NCBI RefSeq assembly: GCF_008831285.2
Contig: NC_045145.1
Coordinates: forward strand, 22,088,040-22,152,039
From: Nymphaea colorata
Taxonomy: Eukaryota; Streptophyta; Magnoliopsida; Nymphaeales; Nymphaeaceae
Length of the DNA: 64,000 bases
Direction of reading: 5' to 3'
Shown one piece after another: positions 1 to 11,764 of this stretch. A program made the translations under genes and the position numbers. The notes below the pieces were generated by a model. It did not search any database, was not told where the DNA came from, and worked only from the letters and a program-made list of their open reading frames with translations. Every line of letters starts with the position of its first letter. Positions within the stretch are counted from its first letter, which is position 1.

Positions 1-2
1 AA

Positions 3-2594
3 CAAACTAACATATATAAAGAAGGTACCCAGCGATGTACTAAAAGATTAGAAATTGTTCACATAGATATTTGTGGACCTTTCCCTCCTTGTTACACAGG
101 CGAAAAGTATTTTGTCACATTTATAGATGACTATTCTCTATATTTGTATCTCTACTTAATCTTTGAAAAATCCGATATGTGTCAAGTTTTCAAGGACTAT
201 AAAAAAGAAGTATAGAAACAAACCGGTGAAGTTATCAAGATAGTCAGATCAGATAGAGGTGTTAAATATTATGGTAGGTTTACTGAGATGGGACAAAGGG
301 AAGGACCATTAGCACGATTTCTAAAGGAAGAAGGTATTGTGCCTCAATACACCATGCCAAGCAGTGCCTATCAAAATGGTGTAGCTGAAAGAAGAAATCG
401 TACGCTTAAAGAAATGGTTCAAGCTATGATAAATTACTCCACTCTCCTTCTAACCTTGTGGGGTGAAGCTCTCACGACAGTAGTATATATACAAAATAGG
501 GTTCCTACTAAAGCTGTTCTCACAACTCCTTACGAATTGTGGACCGGTAGGAAACCTTCTCTCTCTTATATGCACATATGGGGATGTCCTGCTGAAGCTA
601 AGTTATAGAACCCTTACATAAAAGCCTTTGATCCTAGAACAACCAGTGGTTTCTTTATTGGTTATCCAAAAAGATTGAAAGACTATAGGTTTTATTGTCC
701 ATCTCATACACCACATATTGTGGAAACAGATAAGGCTAAATTCCTGGAAGATGGTTCATTTGGACTAGATGCATTACAAAACCTCATTTTTGAGGAAATA
801 TAGGATACTGGAAGTAGACCTGCTAAAGAGAACGCAAGTGTGTATGATTGTGTTGTCTCTCATGATGACATGAATGCAAATCATATAGGTAATGCATCAG
901 ATCCAGATGAATTAAATGTAGATCATACTAATGAACACGAACAAGATGTAGACATACAAATTGAAAATGATTAATTACCTGTTCGTAGATCTGCAAGATC
1001 CAGGAGATCTGCCATATCATCATACTATGTGGTATACCTACATGAGCCTAGTGATTTCATAGATGTTGATGATGACCCTTTCACATTTATTGAAGCTGTT
1101 GAAAGCAAACAATGCAAGTACTGGATTAATGCCATGAAAGAAGAGGTTGACTCTATGGCTAAAAACCAGACATGGAGCCTTATGTCGTTGCTTAAAGGAG
1201 TGAAATTCATAGGGTGTAAATGGGTCTATAAGACCAAGAGGGACTCTAAAGGCAACATAGAGAGATACAAGGCAAGATTGGTTGCAAAAGGATTCACACA
1301 AATGGAGGACATTGACTATAATGAGACATATTCACCTGTCTCTGCTAAGGAGTCAATGAGGATTGTCCTTGCACTTGTAGCTCATTTTGACTTAGACCTA
1401 CATCAGATGAATGTGAAAACGACTTTCTTAAATGGTGATTTGAATGAAGAGGTATATATGGATCAACCTCAAGGGTTTTCTGAGAGTGGTAAAGATCATT
1501 TGGTTTGCAAGCTTAATAAAGCAATTTATGGACTTAAGCAGGCCTCACGTCAATGGTACATTAAGTTTTTCGAAGTCATTACGACTTTTGGGTTTACAAA
1601 AAACATCATTGATCGATGTGTGTATCTTAAGACATGTGGGAGTAAGTTCATAATTTTGACTTTATATATGGATGATATTTTACTTGCTTCAAATGATCTT
1701 CAATTGCTAAGAGAGACCAAACATTTTCTCGCATCTCAATTTGAGATGAAGGACATGGATGAGGCTACATTTGTTCTCGGCATTGAGATTCGTCGAGACA
1801 GATGTAAATGTGTTTTATGTCTCTCCCAATCAACATACATCAATAAAGTTCTTACAAGATATGTGATGGAGAATTGTTCTCTTATTTCAGTACCCATAGC
1901 TAAAGGTGATAAATTGAGCCTAAATGATTGTCCAAAGGCACAAATGATCAACATTCCATATGCAACAGCGGTTGGCAGCTTGCAGTATGCGCAGATTTGC
2001 ACTAGGCCTGACATTTCCTTTGCTATTAGCATGCTTGGTAGATTTCAGTCTAATCCAGGCATGGCACATTGGAAGGCCGTAAACAGAGTCATGCGATACT
2101 TGCAAGGGACAAAAGGTTAAATGTTGACATATCGCAAGGTGGACCATTTAGAAGTGATTGGCTATTCTAACGCCGATCTTGGAGGATGTACCGATAGTAG
2201 AAAGTCTACAACTGGCTTTGTTTTCATTCTATCAGGAGGTGCCATCTCATGGGGGAGCAAAAAGCAGACTGTGACTGCTGCTCACACCATGGAAGCAGAA
2301 TTCATTGCATTATATGGGACTACATCACAGGCAATTTGGATAAAGAATTTCATTTCACAGCTCAAGATAGTAGAATAAATTGATAGACCACCTAAGGTTC
2401 ACTGTGATAATGAAGCTGCAGTGTCTTTTTCCAACAACAACAAAAGCACTACTTCTTGTAAGCATATGAAACTTAAGTATTTTGTTGTTAAGGAAAAGAC
2501 AAAAAATCAACAAGTGTGTATTCAACACATTGGGACTACAGATATGGTTGCAGATCTTCTTACTAAAGCGCTAGCATCTGGTATGTTTTTTTAA
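3..2594 (+). pseudogene. copia Pol polyprotein (integrase-RT-RNase H), stop-interrupted
   Basis: One reading frame runs through the whole stretch, broken only by in-frame stops near 212, 606, 801, 972, 2118 and 2376. The integrase core shows HIDICGP, then SDRG, then NGVAERRNRTL, which carry the DDE residues. RT begins near 1100 with WINAMKEE and KWVYKTKRDSKG, continues through GLKQ and has the YMDDI active site near 1668. RNase H follows (SNADLGGCTDSRKSTTGF, then CDNEAAV, then DLLTKAL near 2560). Gag and protease are off the left edge. The few stops and single frame suggest a fairly recent insertion, but it cannot encode a full polyprotein. Confidence 0.92.
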
Positions 2595-2831
2595 CATGTT
2601 AAGAGGATTGGTTTGTATAGTTCAATCTAAACACACTATTATTCAAACATTTATGAATGTGATCACATACAGTTTGTTGATTCTTATTAAGTTTGTTGTC
2701 TAGTTGTTTTGCATTCTCATTTGTTTATTGAGAAGTTTTGTAAGACAACAAAGGTGAGACCTTGGAATGGATTTTAAGGCTAATCCATTCATTTTGTTTA
2801 CCCTTGATATCGACTTGCACTAGTAGGAAAT

Positions 2832-3232
2832 TGTTGGGATTTCTCCATCTGGATAGTCCTGCGTCGATACGGGTCCATATCCGTTTCGGACCCTTAAGTA
2901 TAAATACTCGTGTCTTGTGATGGTGAGAGACATATTCAGTTTTTTTACCGTCTCGGTAATCGGTCCCCTTAGCCAAACGTGAGTTGCCTGTCCCCATCAC
3001 TGGGTTGCTATGGCTGAGGAGAGAAACCCATTGCCGCTGCCACCGCCGCTACCTCTACAGGGGAACGACTCTATGGGGACTGTAGCCGTTCTTCCAACAG
3101 CCGCCGACATTCAGTCGGCGGTCGCCTCTACAGGTTCTACTTTCGCCCTATGAAACACACGTTTCTATGAATGGTTTTCAATTTCTGCATTTTCGTTTGT
3201 GCGCTATCTTGATTCCTCGCAAAGCTCCAACA
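2832..3232 (+). repeat. 3' LTR of the copia element
   Basis: It starts TGTTGGGA right after a tract reading AGTAGGAAAT, the usual copia polypurine context, and ends CTCCAACA, giving an imperfect TGTTGG/CCAACA terminal inverted repeat. The sequence directly after it is ordinary MMP-flank DNA. Confidence 0.85.
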
Positions 3233-3864
3233 TACTTAACATATGGTGTGTGCTGCACAAACCAAAATGGTTTGTGGACAGGTCACAAACACACAGAAAT
3301 ATAATGTCTAATTGAGAAAAGATGCACCACCATTCTTTAGGAAAGACTTGATTCTATATTTTTTTTGAAGCAATCGAAATTGGCATACGTATGTCTTCTT
3401 GGGGAAACTTTGGATGCCATTTCCAGTCACTTATCTCTACGGCTTCTATATATCTCGAACAACGAACACCTGCCATATGAAGTAGACGATCTTAGCCAAG
3501 TGTTCAGTGCAGCACTTAAAACGTGGGCTGCCATCTCGCCGCTTCAAGTTCTCAGATTCGCCACAAAGTGGCGATCACGGTCGCTGATTTGCATTGCACA
3601 TTCTTCACGGGAAATCACCCATATTGTAAACTGCCATTTGGTGGTTGTGGTGGAACGATCGAGCGACCTGCAATCTGTCGCCCTTAATGAGATCGCCATC
3701 TTCTGGGGTTGGGTCATAGTGGAATTCGCGATCCAGTCATGTTCCTGCCTTGAAAGCTCAAACAAGAAGGTGGAGCTGCATGCTGATAATATTGCGACAA
3801 TCAAAGCCAGGCGTAGTGATTTGAGAGTTTCAACGCACGTCATGTCGTAAACGTGGAGAATAAT
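3233..3864 (+). pseudogene. MMP pseudogene, Y type (catalytic remnant)
   Basis: 3233-3364 is the conserved Y-type upstream module. The readable part, 3365-3850, carries pieces of an MMP catalytic domain: a LLYISNNEHLPYEVDDL segment and TWAAISPLQV align with the start of the domain in the gene at 17333. SSDLQSVALNEIAIFWGW matches the zinc helix (SVALHEIGHLLGLGH), but all three zinc histidines are gone. VELHADNIATIKA matches the C-terminus. The stretch between the VVVVE and SSDLQ segments is deleted, as comparison with the locus at 36717 shows. Signal peptide and prodomain are absent. It cannot be an active protease. Confidence 0.85.
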
Positions 3865-3873
3865 TTTGAACAC

Positions 3874-4755
3874 AAGTATTTCTAGCCATGGTCTTCCTTG
3901 CGGCAGTTAACTATAGTGACTGTAGCAATAGGGTTGACACATGATTACAAAATTAAGATTTTCCTCAAATTCTGGAAATTTTTATTAATGTGACAAGCAT
4001 ATTCCATTTGTTATCTGACTTTGATTTTTGTGTATCTGTATTGTAGATGCCAACTAAAGAAAAGTATGTCAGAAAATTGTCTACTCTAAAGAAAAGTATG
4101 TCATCTCCAACAAGGAAGAATATCCCTGCAGTCGTTGTTTAGCAGCCCCTACGACAAACCCACTGCTATAGTAATACTTCTGCTTTATCGCAAATAAAGT
4201 CCTCTTTTAGCAAGCAGCCACCACAGATTGACAAGAAAAGATGATGGACATCAAATACTAGGAAACCAACTAACTGAAAACTGATATACAGTTTTGCAAT
4301 GTTGCAACAGGCTTGAGTAATCAGCACCAACTATCATGCAGATATAAGAAAATTTGGTCCAATAGCAGGGTACTTAAAAAACAAAAATTCACCAGATCTG
4401 GCTGACAGCATCAACAGAAAAAAAAAGGCATACCAGACCAATATATCTTTGCTGATCTGGCAGACTTGTAAACTTCAACCTCAATAGAAACGTAAACCAT
4501 ATTGGTTGAGTGATGTATTTAGACGTCCATCCATCTTGAAGACCAGTTAACTATACTGCAGCCACATCAACTTCAACAAGGCATCGATCTAGGGTTTTGA
4601 AATTTTTTGAGAAAACCCTAGATCGAGCCCAACAAACACGACCCAACTATTGTGCTCAAAACAGTAAGTAGAGTAGAGGAATGGGAAGACGATGGGTATG
4701 AGAAAGGAGTGGAGATGGAGATGAAGGAAGGCATATCAGTACCAAGAAGGAACGT
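3874..4755. other. non-coding spacer with dispersed repeats
   Basis: No convincing gene. 3870-3935 (the words around AGCCATGGTCTTCCTTGCGG) recurs near 42540-42600, so it is old 3' flank of a Y block. 3942-4085 recurs inverted near 48.7 kb. At 4585-4625 a short inverted repeat built on CTAGGGTTTT/AAAACCCTAG could fold. Confidence 0.6.
3942..4085 (+). repeat. dispersed repeat, inverted partner at 48671-48815
   Basis: This stretch, including the words GTGACAAGCATATTCCATTTG and GATGCCAACTAAAGAAAAG, is the reverse complement of 48671-48815 with scattered mismatches. It carries no coding signal. Confidence 0.8.
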
Positions 4756-4984
4756 GCTCTGATACCATGTTGTTTAGAGAGGTAGAGAAGAAGGAGAAGA
4801 AGAAAACGTGAGGAGGAAAGAGAGTAAGGAGCAATCTACTTGTTACGGCTGCTCCCTTTCCTTTAAATAATAATGATTAGGGTTATGTCTAACCCTTTAC
4901 ATAAAGAGTCCAACAAAACTTTAAAATTCAGAAAACTACCTAGTACTAAAATTGCAAAATACAGAAAACCTTAAATTTCTCAAC
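4756..4984 (-). mobile_element. LTR-retrotransposon end with primer-binding site
   Basis: Read on the minus strand, TGGTATCAGAGC (4767 down to 4756) is the classical plant initiator-Met tRNA primer-binding site. It lies directly inside an LTR-like stretch that on the plus strand starts TGTTGTTTAGAG (4768) and ends near TTTCTCAAC (about 4984). I found no partner LTR or coding internal region, so this is a remnant. The outer boundary is uncertain because a microsatellite abuts it. Confidence 0.55.

Positions 4985-4987
<3 letters not shown>

Positions 4988-5031
<44 letters not shown>
4988..5031. repeat. (TA)n microsatellite
   Basis: About 22 perfect TA units directly upstream of a hAT MITE. Confidence 0.97.
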
Positions 5032-5033
<2 letters not shown>

Positions 5034-5039
5034 CTGGAG

Positions 5040-5501
5040 TAGGGATGTCAACGGATCGGATTCGGATCGGATACATCTTCAACTATATCCGTTTTTTCGG
5101 ATATTCATATATTCGGATTCGGATTCGGATTCGAATTCGGACGAAGCAAAGTCATATCCGAATCCGAATCCGAAATCCGATTTTACAATCCGAATCCGAT
5201 CCGAATCCGATTTTTATATATATATCCGAATCCGAATCCGAATTTTGAACCGAATTTTGCCATTTTTCAAGCATTAGATAGAGGATATTTGTCTAAAACT
5301 GAATCCGATCCGAATCCGTATCCGAATCCGATCCGATATTCATGTATATCCGAATCCGAATCCGAATCCGATCGGATGTCATTTATTAAATCCGAATCCG
5401 ATCCGATTTCTTAATCGGATATTAAATTTTTATCCATATCCGTTTTTTTCGGATCGGATGGGTCGGATATCCGATTCAAATCGGATATATTGACATCCCT
5501 A
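5040..5501. mobile_element. hAT-type MITE, GGATTCGGAT-rich
   Basis: A 462 bp element with 12 bp terminal inverted repeats TAGGGATGTCAA ... TTGACATCCCTA and a perfect 8 bp target duplication, ATCTGGAG, at 5032-5039 and 5502-5509. The inside is made of ATCCGAATCCGA-like words in both orientations, so it is close to a long imperfect palindrome. TIR sequence and 8 bp duplication are typical of hAT. Related older copies occur at 13988, 18506, about 36050 and about 41620. Confidence 0.92.
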
Positions 5502-5654
5502 ATCTGGAGGCTGTCATAAGTTGCTGAATAGATTATTTTCCCTTTGAAACTCACTATTGAAAATCTAAAACTGCTGAAAATACAAAAAAACCACTGCTAA
5601 AAGTATTAGAAAACTATTCAATGGCAGATTCCGAAAAAAAAAAAAAGAAATCTA

Positions 5655-5800
5655 AGAAAGAAAAAATGCACAATCATTCTTTTAAAAAGGCACATGACTC
5701 TAACCTTTTTTGAAGCAATTGAAATTAGCATGCGTATTTTTTTCTTTGGGCAACAGTAGATGCCATTGCCAATCACTCGTTCCATATGGCCTCTATATAA
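5655..5800 (+). promoter_or_regulatory. promoter module of Z-type MMP locus
   Basis: Words AAAAATGCACAATCATTCTTTT, TTTTTGAAGCAATTGAAATTAGCATG and CAATCACTCGTTCCATATGGCC, ending in TATA box TATATAA at 5794-5800, recur in the same order upstream of other X, Y and Z loci. This is the most strongly shared non-coding block in the array. Confidence 0.7.
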
Positions 5801-6301
5801 GTGCATGCTCTTTTGCTGCGATCAATTTCCAGCAAACTCCCAAAACTGGGTTTTGCTTTGTCTTTTGTAGCGATCGTTCTGCTTCAGGTCCTAACTAGCC
5901 AGATGTGTGTTTCAGCCAAGAACCATCGCAAACATGCATGGGCGGAATTCGTGCAGCATACTGGCTACAGAGTGGGGCAAACCCATGCAATTCTTCCTTC
6001 TCTTAAAAAATATCTTCACCATTTTGGTTACCTAGCCACAGTTGGGGACACAGCATTCTCTCATGTTTTTTATGAGGATCTCGAGGCAGCCGTCAGGAAA
6101 TACCAAACGTTCTTCAACATCAATGCTACTGGTATTCTCGATGCTGCAACAGTGCACCAAATGATCAAGCCAAGATGTGGTGTAGAAGACATCATTAAAG
6201 GCTCAGAACGACAGAGTTGTGCCAAAGCAATGCCATCAGTATTAAGGCCGGTATCGAGCTGGCGACAATCAGGGGCGGAGGGAGGGGGGAGGCCTGCTTA
6301 G
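5801..6301 (+). pseudogene. propeptide-only MMP-like locus (Z1)
   Basis: The frame encodes a hydrophobic leader (FALSFVAIVLLQV), then an MMP prodomain (WAEFVQHTGYRVGQ, LPSLKKYLHHFGYLATVGD, DLEAAVRKYQTFFNINATGILD) ending in the cysteine switch PRCGVED. The catalytic domain is absent: about 30 codons later the frame runs into a hAT MITE and stops. The ATG that starts related genes (PKMVST at 17333) is replaced by CTG plus one extra base, so no in-frame ATG lies between the TATA box and the leader; the first is after it (SQMCVSAK). Probably a pseudogene, although the prodomain frame is open. The paralogue at 50715 has the same architecture. Confidence 0.8.
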
Positions 6302-6475
6302 GCCATGACCCCACCCCAACCAAATGAGAAAAAAAATACAGTATAAAAATTGATTTTTTTTTTTGCCTTCACTTATTTTTTAAATGTGAGTTCAGTTCGG
6401 CCCTACTCAAATCAAACCCACAAAACCCAGCCTCCATTTGGCCTGCCGCTGAAAAAAATCCTGGCTCTGCCCCCG
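6270..6475. mobile_element. hAT MITE, CAGGGGCGGAG type
   Basis: A 206 bp element with ends CAGGGGCGGAGG ... CTCTGCCCCCG and a perfect 8 bp target duplication, GCGACAAT, at 6262-6269 and 6476-6483. The paralogous site at about 51130-51140 is empty. It truncates the Z1 reading frame. Confidence 0.93.
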
Positions 6476-6483
6476 GCGACAAT

Positions 6484-7880
6484 TGAAGGAGAAATTCAAA
6501 GAAGAATCAAACATTGGATAGAGAGGGGAACGAATCGATCTGTTGTAATTCCTTAGATTATGGAAATTATGCTAAATTTAGAGTTATTTTTCTTTGTTTT
6601 CTCATCTAATCAACTACCCATTTCAACGCTCCATGAGCTTAATGATGCAGACCTCAAAAAGGGCAGTTCCTTAGCCTACATCAGCTTTGTAACTGGATTG
6701 TTGTTCCCCATTTTGTGCGCTTTAGGGTTTAAAGCCCTAAAACTCGAAATTTTGGATTGGTTATCAAACTTAAAGCATTATTTGTCATCGAGCCTCTCTC
6801 TATCTGTCTCTTTCAACTTTGATGGTGCATCCCTTGTTTTGGCAAGTTTTCCTTGATTTTCTATCAAACTCCATTGATTTAAAAAAATTATATGGACATT
6901 AATTTGCTTATTGCTTATTCAATCACAGAAAATTCATTTAAAAAAATATTTAAAAATGTCAAAAGCGAGTCAGTCTGAAAAATAGGAAAAAAAGCATCTT
7001 TCTCAGAAGGACGGCAAAACTAAAACACAAAAAAAAATGGAAACGCATTTTTTTCACATTTTATTCGTTTTTTTGCTTCTTTTTGACATTTTTTCAGTTT
7101 CAGATGTTTATTTACTTTTATTCATTTTCTTTTCAGAATTTTTAAAATTTTTTAAAGATCTATTATGATTTTTCTTGGATTTTTCCATGAAAAACAACTC
7201 TACCATATTATATCTAAGGAAAACCTGAAGACCATATTTGTGACAATGATACATAGAGGTTGTAGTTGGAAATCAAAAGTTTTTCCTGTTTTATAAGTAT
7301 TACAGTTTCATGAATCTTCGTCAACGGTTGGGACAGAATACATAAACTGTCCCATGTTAATCTTTATGTTCCTGTAGTCAAAAACCCTCTCATAAATCAT
7401 ATAGCAGCTCCACAACAATAAAAAATTTCACTCAGATGGAAATGAGATAAATGTAATTTCACTCAGATGTTATTATGGCCAGCACCTTACGGCATGGATC
7501 TCAAGTGACATGAGATCAGGCTGAAAGAAACCTGTGTTGCTTAATTTCTTGCGACTAACATATAGATAGATCAATGCTTCAAGCGAGACGTTGGATCATA
7601 CAAAGCTTTGATAACATTCATTTTGACCCTGAGCAGCAACTCAAGGTGCGGTGAGGTCATCAATGGTCGATAATCAATTTGAGACAGCGTTGTTTTTTTT
7701 TTTTTTGGTACATAAAAGCGGTTCAGAACCACATTAACTAACTATAGCACAAGGTCGAGCTACACCAAACAGATGATCATCAATCAATTGATGTGAATGA
7801 CCAGGTGGATTGGTAAGAACGATCACTCCAAAGGATCCTTAAAAGACCTATGAGGCAAGAAAATCGACACACATATTAGC
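6484..7880. other. Z-block non-coding DNA
   Basis: No gene seen. The segment matches 51215-51660 and then 52540-52610 and 53165-54040 in the second Z block, for example ACTGGATTGTTGTTCCCCATT, TTTGATGGTGCATC and GCACCTTACGGCATGGATCTC. It is a segmental duplicate that lacks the LINE and other insertions of the later copy. The short frames at 6350-6856 have no recognisable domain. Confidence 0.7.
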
Positions 7881-8290
7881 TTCTCTGTACATATAACATA
7901 AGACATACTATCAATCTCGTCTCAACAATTCTTGACACTGCTTTACTATCTAGAATAAAGGGTCACGATGCTGCACTTCATTTAGAACCTTATTTACAGC
8001 TAACAAGAACTTTGATTCAATTATAACTTTTTGAAAGCCACGTTCCCAACCTAATTTCAAACCATGAAAAATAGCAATAAGTTCAGCTTTAGTTATATGA
8101 CCATAACCCGCACGACAAGTGAAACCAAATAACCATTCTCCATTATCATTGCGAAATAAACCATCAGCCGCTAAGTCACATGGATTTGTTATAGCAGCCG
8201 CATCAACATTAAACTAAACAAAACCCAAGGGAGGTGACATCCATGCAATAAAGGTATGAACTTTCCATTGGGGTAATTGAAGTTGGGTTC
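7880..8290 (-). pseudogene. RNase H-like (RVT_3) remnant of a LINE
   Basis: Reading the minus strand from about 8270 gives FNVDAAAITNPCDLAADGLFR, a GFTCRAGYG segment, KAELIAIFHGLKLGWERG, then VIIESKFLLAVNKVLNEVQ. This is the pattern of the plant reverse-transcriptase-like RNase H domain, with the catalytic D, E and D positions recognisable. It is broken by stops and has no complete frame. The paralogue in the second Z block is at 54040-54490. Confidence 0.75.
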
Positions 8291-8649
8291 ACACAGCGTT
8301 GTTGTGTTAAAGATGGCCGGTCTCATTTTCATATGGTCTGCGACAAAAATATGTAGACATCTTAAATAACACAAATCATTAATCAATCTGTAACCCATCC
8401 CCAACATGCTCATCATTTACGTGTACTTTCTCATTAATTTATATTTACGCTTTGGTTCAAACTGGTTTCATAAAAAAGGCAGAGGCAAGTATGGGCAATT
8501 GCCCACATAGCTCTACAAATAGTGTTCATTTTAATATGAAAATTTTGTAACTGTTTTTTTTTTATTTATAGACTATGCTCCCTAAAAATTTAAAATTGTG
8601 TAACTAGTGTCCTTAAATTTAAAGTTGGTTTCATTCCGGCTTTTGCTAT

Positions 8650-9502
8650 GGTTTGGTAGCTGCCTCCACCTCCCAAGGAAACTGTGATGCTTCACAAATT
8701 ATTATTATTATTGAAAGCATCATCCTGCCTAGCATTGCCAACCCGAGTACCGAGGGCCTGACCGCCTGATTATTTAACCCTTCTTTTTTCTTACCGGCGG
8801 GCATTCTCATTCTTCTTCTTCTCTCTCATGCTCTGATAGATGTCGACGTCTCCCCAACTGCCCGCCAGTAGGAGACATTGATGGCCTTTGACTTCCCAAT
8901 CTTTATTTATGCCCATGTCTCTTTCTCTCATGGTGTCACTGGCCCCTGCCAAGAGTTTCGCACAGAAATTCTCAGTGCCAATGCCGGGCAGAACCCTCAG
9001 CAGGGACAATGGGATAGAAACCCCAGCGGCCGCTGAGGGTTTAGTTTATGCCTATAGAAACTCAATCCCATTACAATAATGGTGTTTCTGTCGATAGAAA
9101 CCAAGCTCCTCCTAACGATGGGGGTTTGATTTCAGTCAGTAGAAACAGGGTCTATTTTCCTGATAACATTGACAGAAAACAAACAACCATTGGGGTCTTT
9201 CAAACCTATTCAAATTTCAGATTTCATGTTAATGAACTTGTCAACTTCTTTGGATGATTTGTGGATAGTTGGCATTTCAAGTATATAAACTTTGACATTC
9301 TTAAGCTAATTCCTATAAAACATGGTCTACATACACCTTATGTATGGATTGCTAAAATTAAACAAATTTTAAAATGAAATGAAAATTGTCTCATAGCTTC
9401 ATACTATGAAAATCAATAAAATGATACATTTTCTTAAAAACCAGTTTGGCACGTGTTCCAACCTGATTTTAAGAAAGGAAAATGATATTTAACAAGAGAT
9501 TG

Positions 9503-9534
<32 letters not shown>

Positions 9535-11224
9535 ACAATGTATATATATACATACCTTACTCTTTCAAAATGAAATTTTATCAAGGGACCATATAACTCA
9601 TGAATCATGATGATTCATGGTTGGGTTCTTTTACATAGGAAGATTGAAAACTCATTTCAAAATCTCCCCTACTACCTTTGATCAATTGAAAAAACATGAA
9701 GAAAATAACTTTAAATAGAAAGAGATAAATGAATGATCAAACTAGTCTATCCTTAGTTTCATCATGCAAAGGTGGATTATCTTCATGAGTATGCATCCAT
9801 TCTTGCTAGACTTTTTCGTCATATATATTGCAGCAAAATCACTCTCTTTTCAAAATGGTTTTAAGCTTGTTGTTTTGAAAGGGACGTGGCTTTGGAGCCC
9901 TTTTCAGAATTCGATCCATGGGTTTATTTTTAAAAAACGACTCATGCATGCATCATACATTAACATGTACATTTAATCATAAGTTTTCCCTAGCTGGACA
10001 TCATTTCCAGCTATAAAATAAATGAAATAAACCCCTCCTATGAATTGCTGAAATTAAAATGAGCCAACAAAAAGCTAAAGTAAATGGGAAATGAGTTAAA
10101 TCGTCTTCCTTGAGGTCGGTCTTGATGCTTGATCTTCTTATTCACTTGTTTTCTTGATCAAACAATTCTAAGCAAGAATCCAAGTTTGGATTCGAGCTTA
10201 GCAAAGCTAGAAGAAGAAGAATGACATGCTGGAATTTGTAGTGGGGAAGAGAGAATTTCTCTCCATGAAAATCCTAAGTAAGTGTTCATTTAAGCACTCT
10301 GACTTAGCAATTTGTAAACCAATTTAGGCTTTGTAATCTCAATTTGATCATCGAAGGGCAAAATTGTCCAGATTGGTAAATTTCGACTAATTGACCAAAG
10401 TCAAAGCTCATTTGTGAGTAGTTTGACTTTGTTTGAGGTAATTTGATAAATTTAAGCTAAGAAAGCTCTTAATGAGCTAAATTGTACTTCGACTGAGCTT
10501 AATCAAATGGACTTGATTTGGTCAAAGTCTATTTTCATCCATTAATTGGATCGTGAGACAGACCTACCTTTTTGGCCAAGCTGAGCTCATGTTGACCGAG
10601 CCTAGCTGAAATTAGCACCATATAGTAGACTTAAGTAGATTTGACCAGCATAGTTATTGCTTTTTGAAGATTTATTTTAAAGAGGACCTAGTTAAAGAAG
10701 AGAGAGATGCATAAATGTTTCTCTTTTCCTAGGTTTCTAGTTACGATATCATTCATTTTTCTTTGAAAATAAAGTTTCCATTTAATTGAGAGAAAATATT
10801 TATTTATTTATTTATTTTAAATGGGGGGCATACCCTGGGGGGCTCTTGACCACATAGGCTAGGTGGGGCCCACACATGGGTCCCATGTAACATTAGACTA
10901 AATTAGATCTAATTCTCCGATTTAAGTCAAAATTTGAATTTCACAATTGGATTTGGATCTCAAATGACATTTGTAATTGGATTTGAATGCCAAATGACAT
11001 TTGTAATAACTCGGACTCGTAATCCTATATTTGGATTTGTGTCCCAAGTTAAATTAATGATTTGAATCTAAATTGTGTTTAGATTCAAAATTGGCTTTGC
11101 AATTGCATTTTATACAATTTTTTTTTTTGTAAAATTTTGGCATTGCATCAATTTTGGTGTGAAAAAAATTTGGGGTGTTAACATAGCGACATTTTTTTCA
11201 TAGCAAATGGTGGTGCATTGCCCA
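8650..11224. other. gene-free AT-rich spacer
   Basis: No gene supported. The frames at 8791-9257 show no domain and look like chance. It contains an ATT repeat (8701-8713), a (CA)n(TA)n tract (about 9507-9534), ATTT repeats (10799-10825), and a stretch at 10940-11010 where AATTGGATTTGRATSYCAAATGACATTTGTAAT is repeated in tandem with small changes. 10060-11190 has the look of an old LTR or non-coding retroelement, but no ends or primer-binding site could be fixed. Confidence 0.5.
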
Positions 11225-11730
11225 GCACAATGGACTGTTTCCGTGAGTCGAACCAACTTGGGCTCGGCTCGAACTTGTTAGGTAATACTCTACTTGAACT
11301 CAACTCTTTAATAATCAAGTCGAGGTTGAGTCAAAACATGAACTTGTTTAATTTAATGTGTTGAGATTAACCTAGGCCGGCTCAACTCGATTAAAGTCAA
11401 TTAAGCTCATGGAGAAGGAATATCTAAAAATACCTTCATTTTTTTATCACAAGTGAAAAGTTACCCTAATGATCTTCTTTGAGGTAGACAACTCACGGGT
11501 TCGGGGTTTAGGTTCCTAAACATCTTACTTTATAGTAAAAATAAATTTTTGTACATGGCTTGGCTGAGCTCCAACCAAATCTAGCTTGAACTTAGCTAAG
11601 TTTGAGCTCTCTAAGCTCGAGCTGGAGCTTACTAACTTGAGCTTGAGGCGACCTTAAGTTGTGGCTTATGTTGGCTCTGCTCAACTCAAACTCGGCTCAG
11701 GAACAGCCCAACTAGTCACACTACTCCCGG
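11225..11730. repeat. degenerate hAT-like MITE, GCTCGAGCTC-rich
   Basis: Rich in words such as GGGCTCGGCTCGAACTTG, AAGCTCGAGCTGGAGCTTAC and CTCAACTCAAACTCGGCTC in both orientations, like the better preserved element at 15783-16314. Ends and target duplication are not clear. Confidence 0.5.
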
Positions 11731-11764
11731 AAAACGAACGAGACACTTCAGTGAGGATGAGAAT

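Larger units (their letters stand above)
1..3232 (+). mobile_element. Ty1/copia retrotransposon, 3' part with 3' LTR
   Basis: The window opens inside a copia element on the plus strand. Integrase, reverse transcriptase and RNase H follow in copia order, then a purine-rich tract (about 2819-2830) and a 401 bp LTR (2832-3232). Sequence just after the LTR (from 3233) matches the upstream regions of the Y-type MMP genes at 20937 and 39697, where the same words run on without interruption. The element therefore landed in an MMP promoter. The 5' end, and so the other copy of the target duplication, lies outside the window. Confidence 0.93.

Noticed and set aside
5045-5248. 67-codon frame rich in IRIRIR
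   Set aside because: It lies wholly inside the GGATTCGGAT-type MITE; the repeat composition creates the frame.
8791-9257. Frames around 8.8-9.3 kb considered as a small gene
   Set aside because: Short, overlapping on both strands, no motif, no counterpart in the duplicated blocks.
9500-9540. Spaced repeats examined as a CRISPR-like or origin structure
   Set aside because: Simple CA/TA microsatellite in a plant nuclear context; no repeat-spacer pattern.
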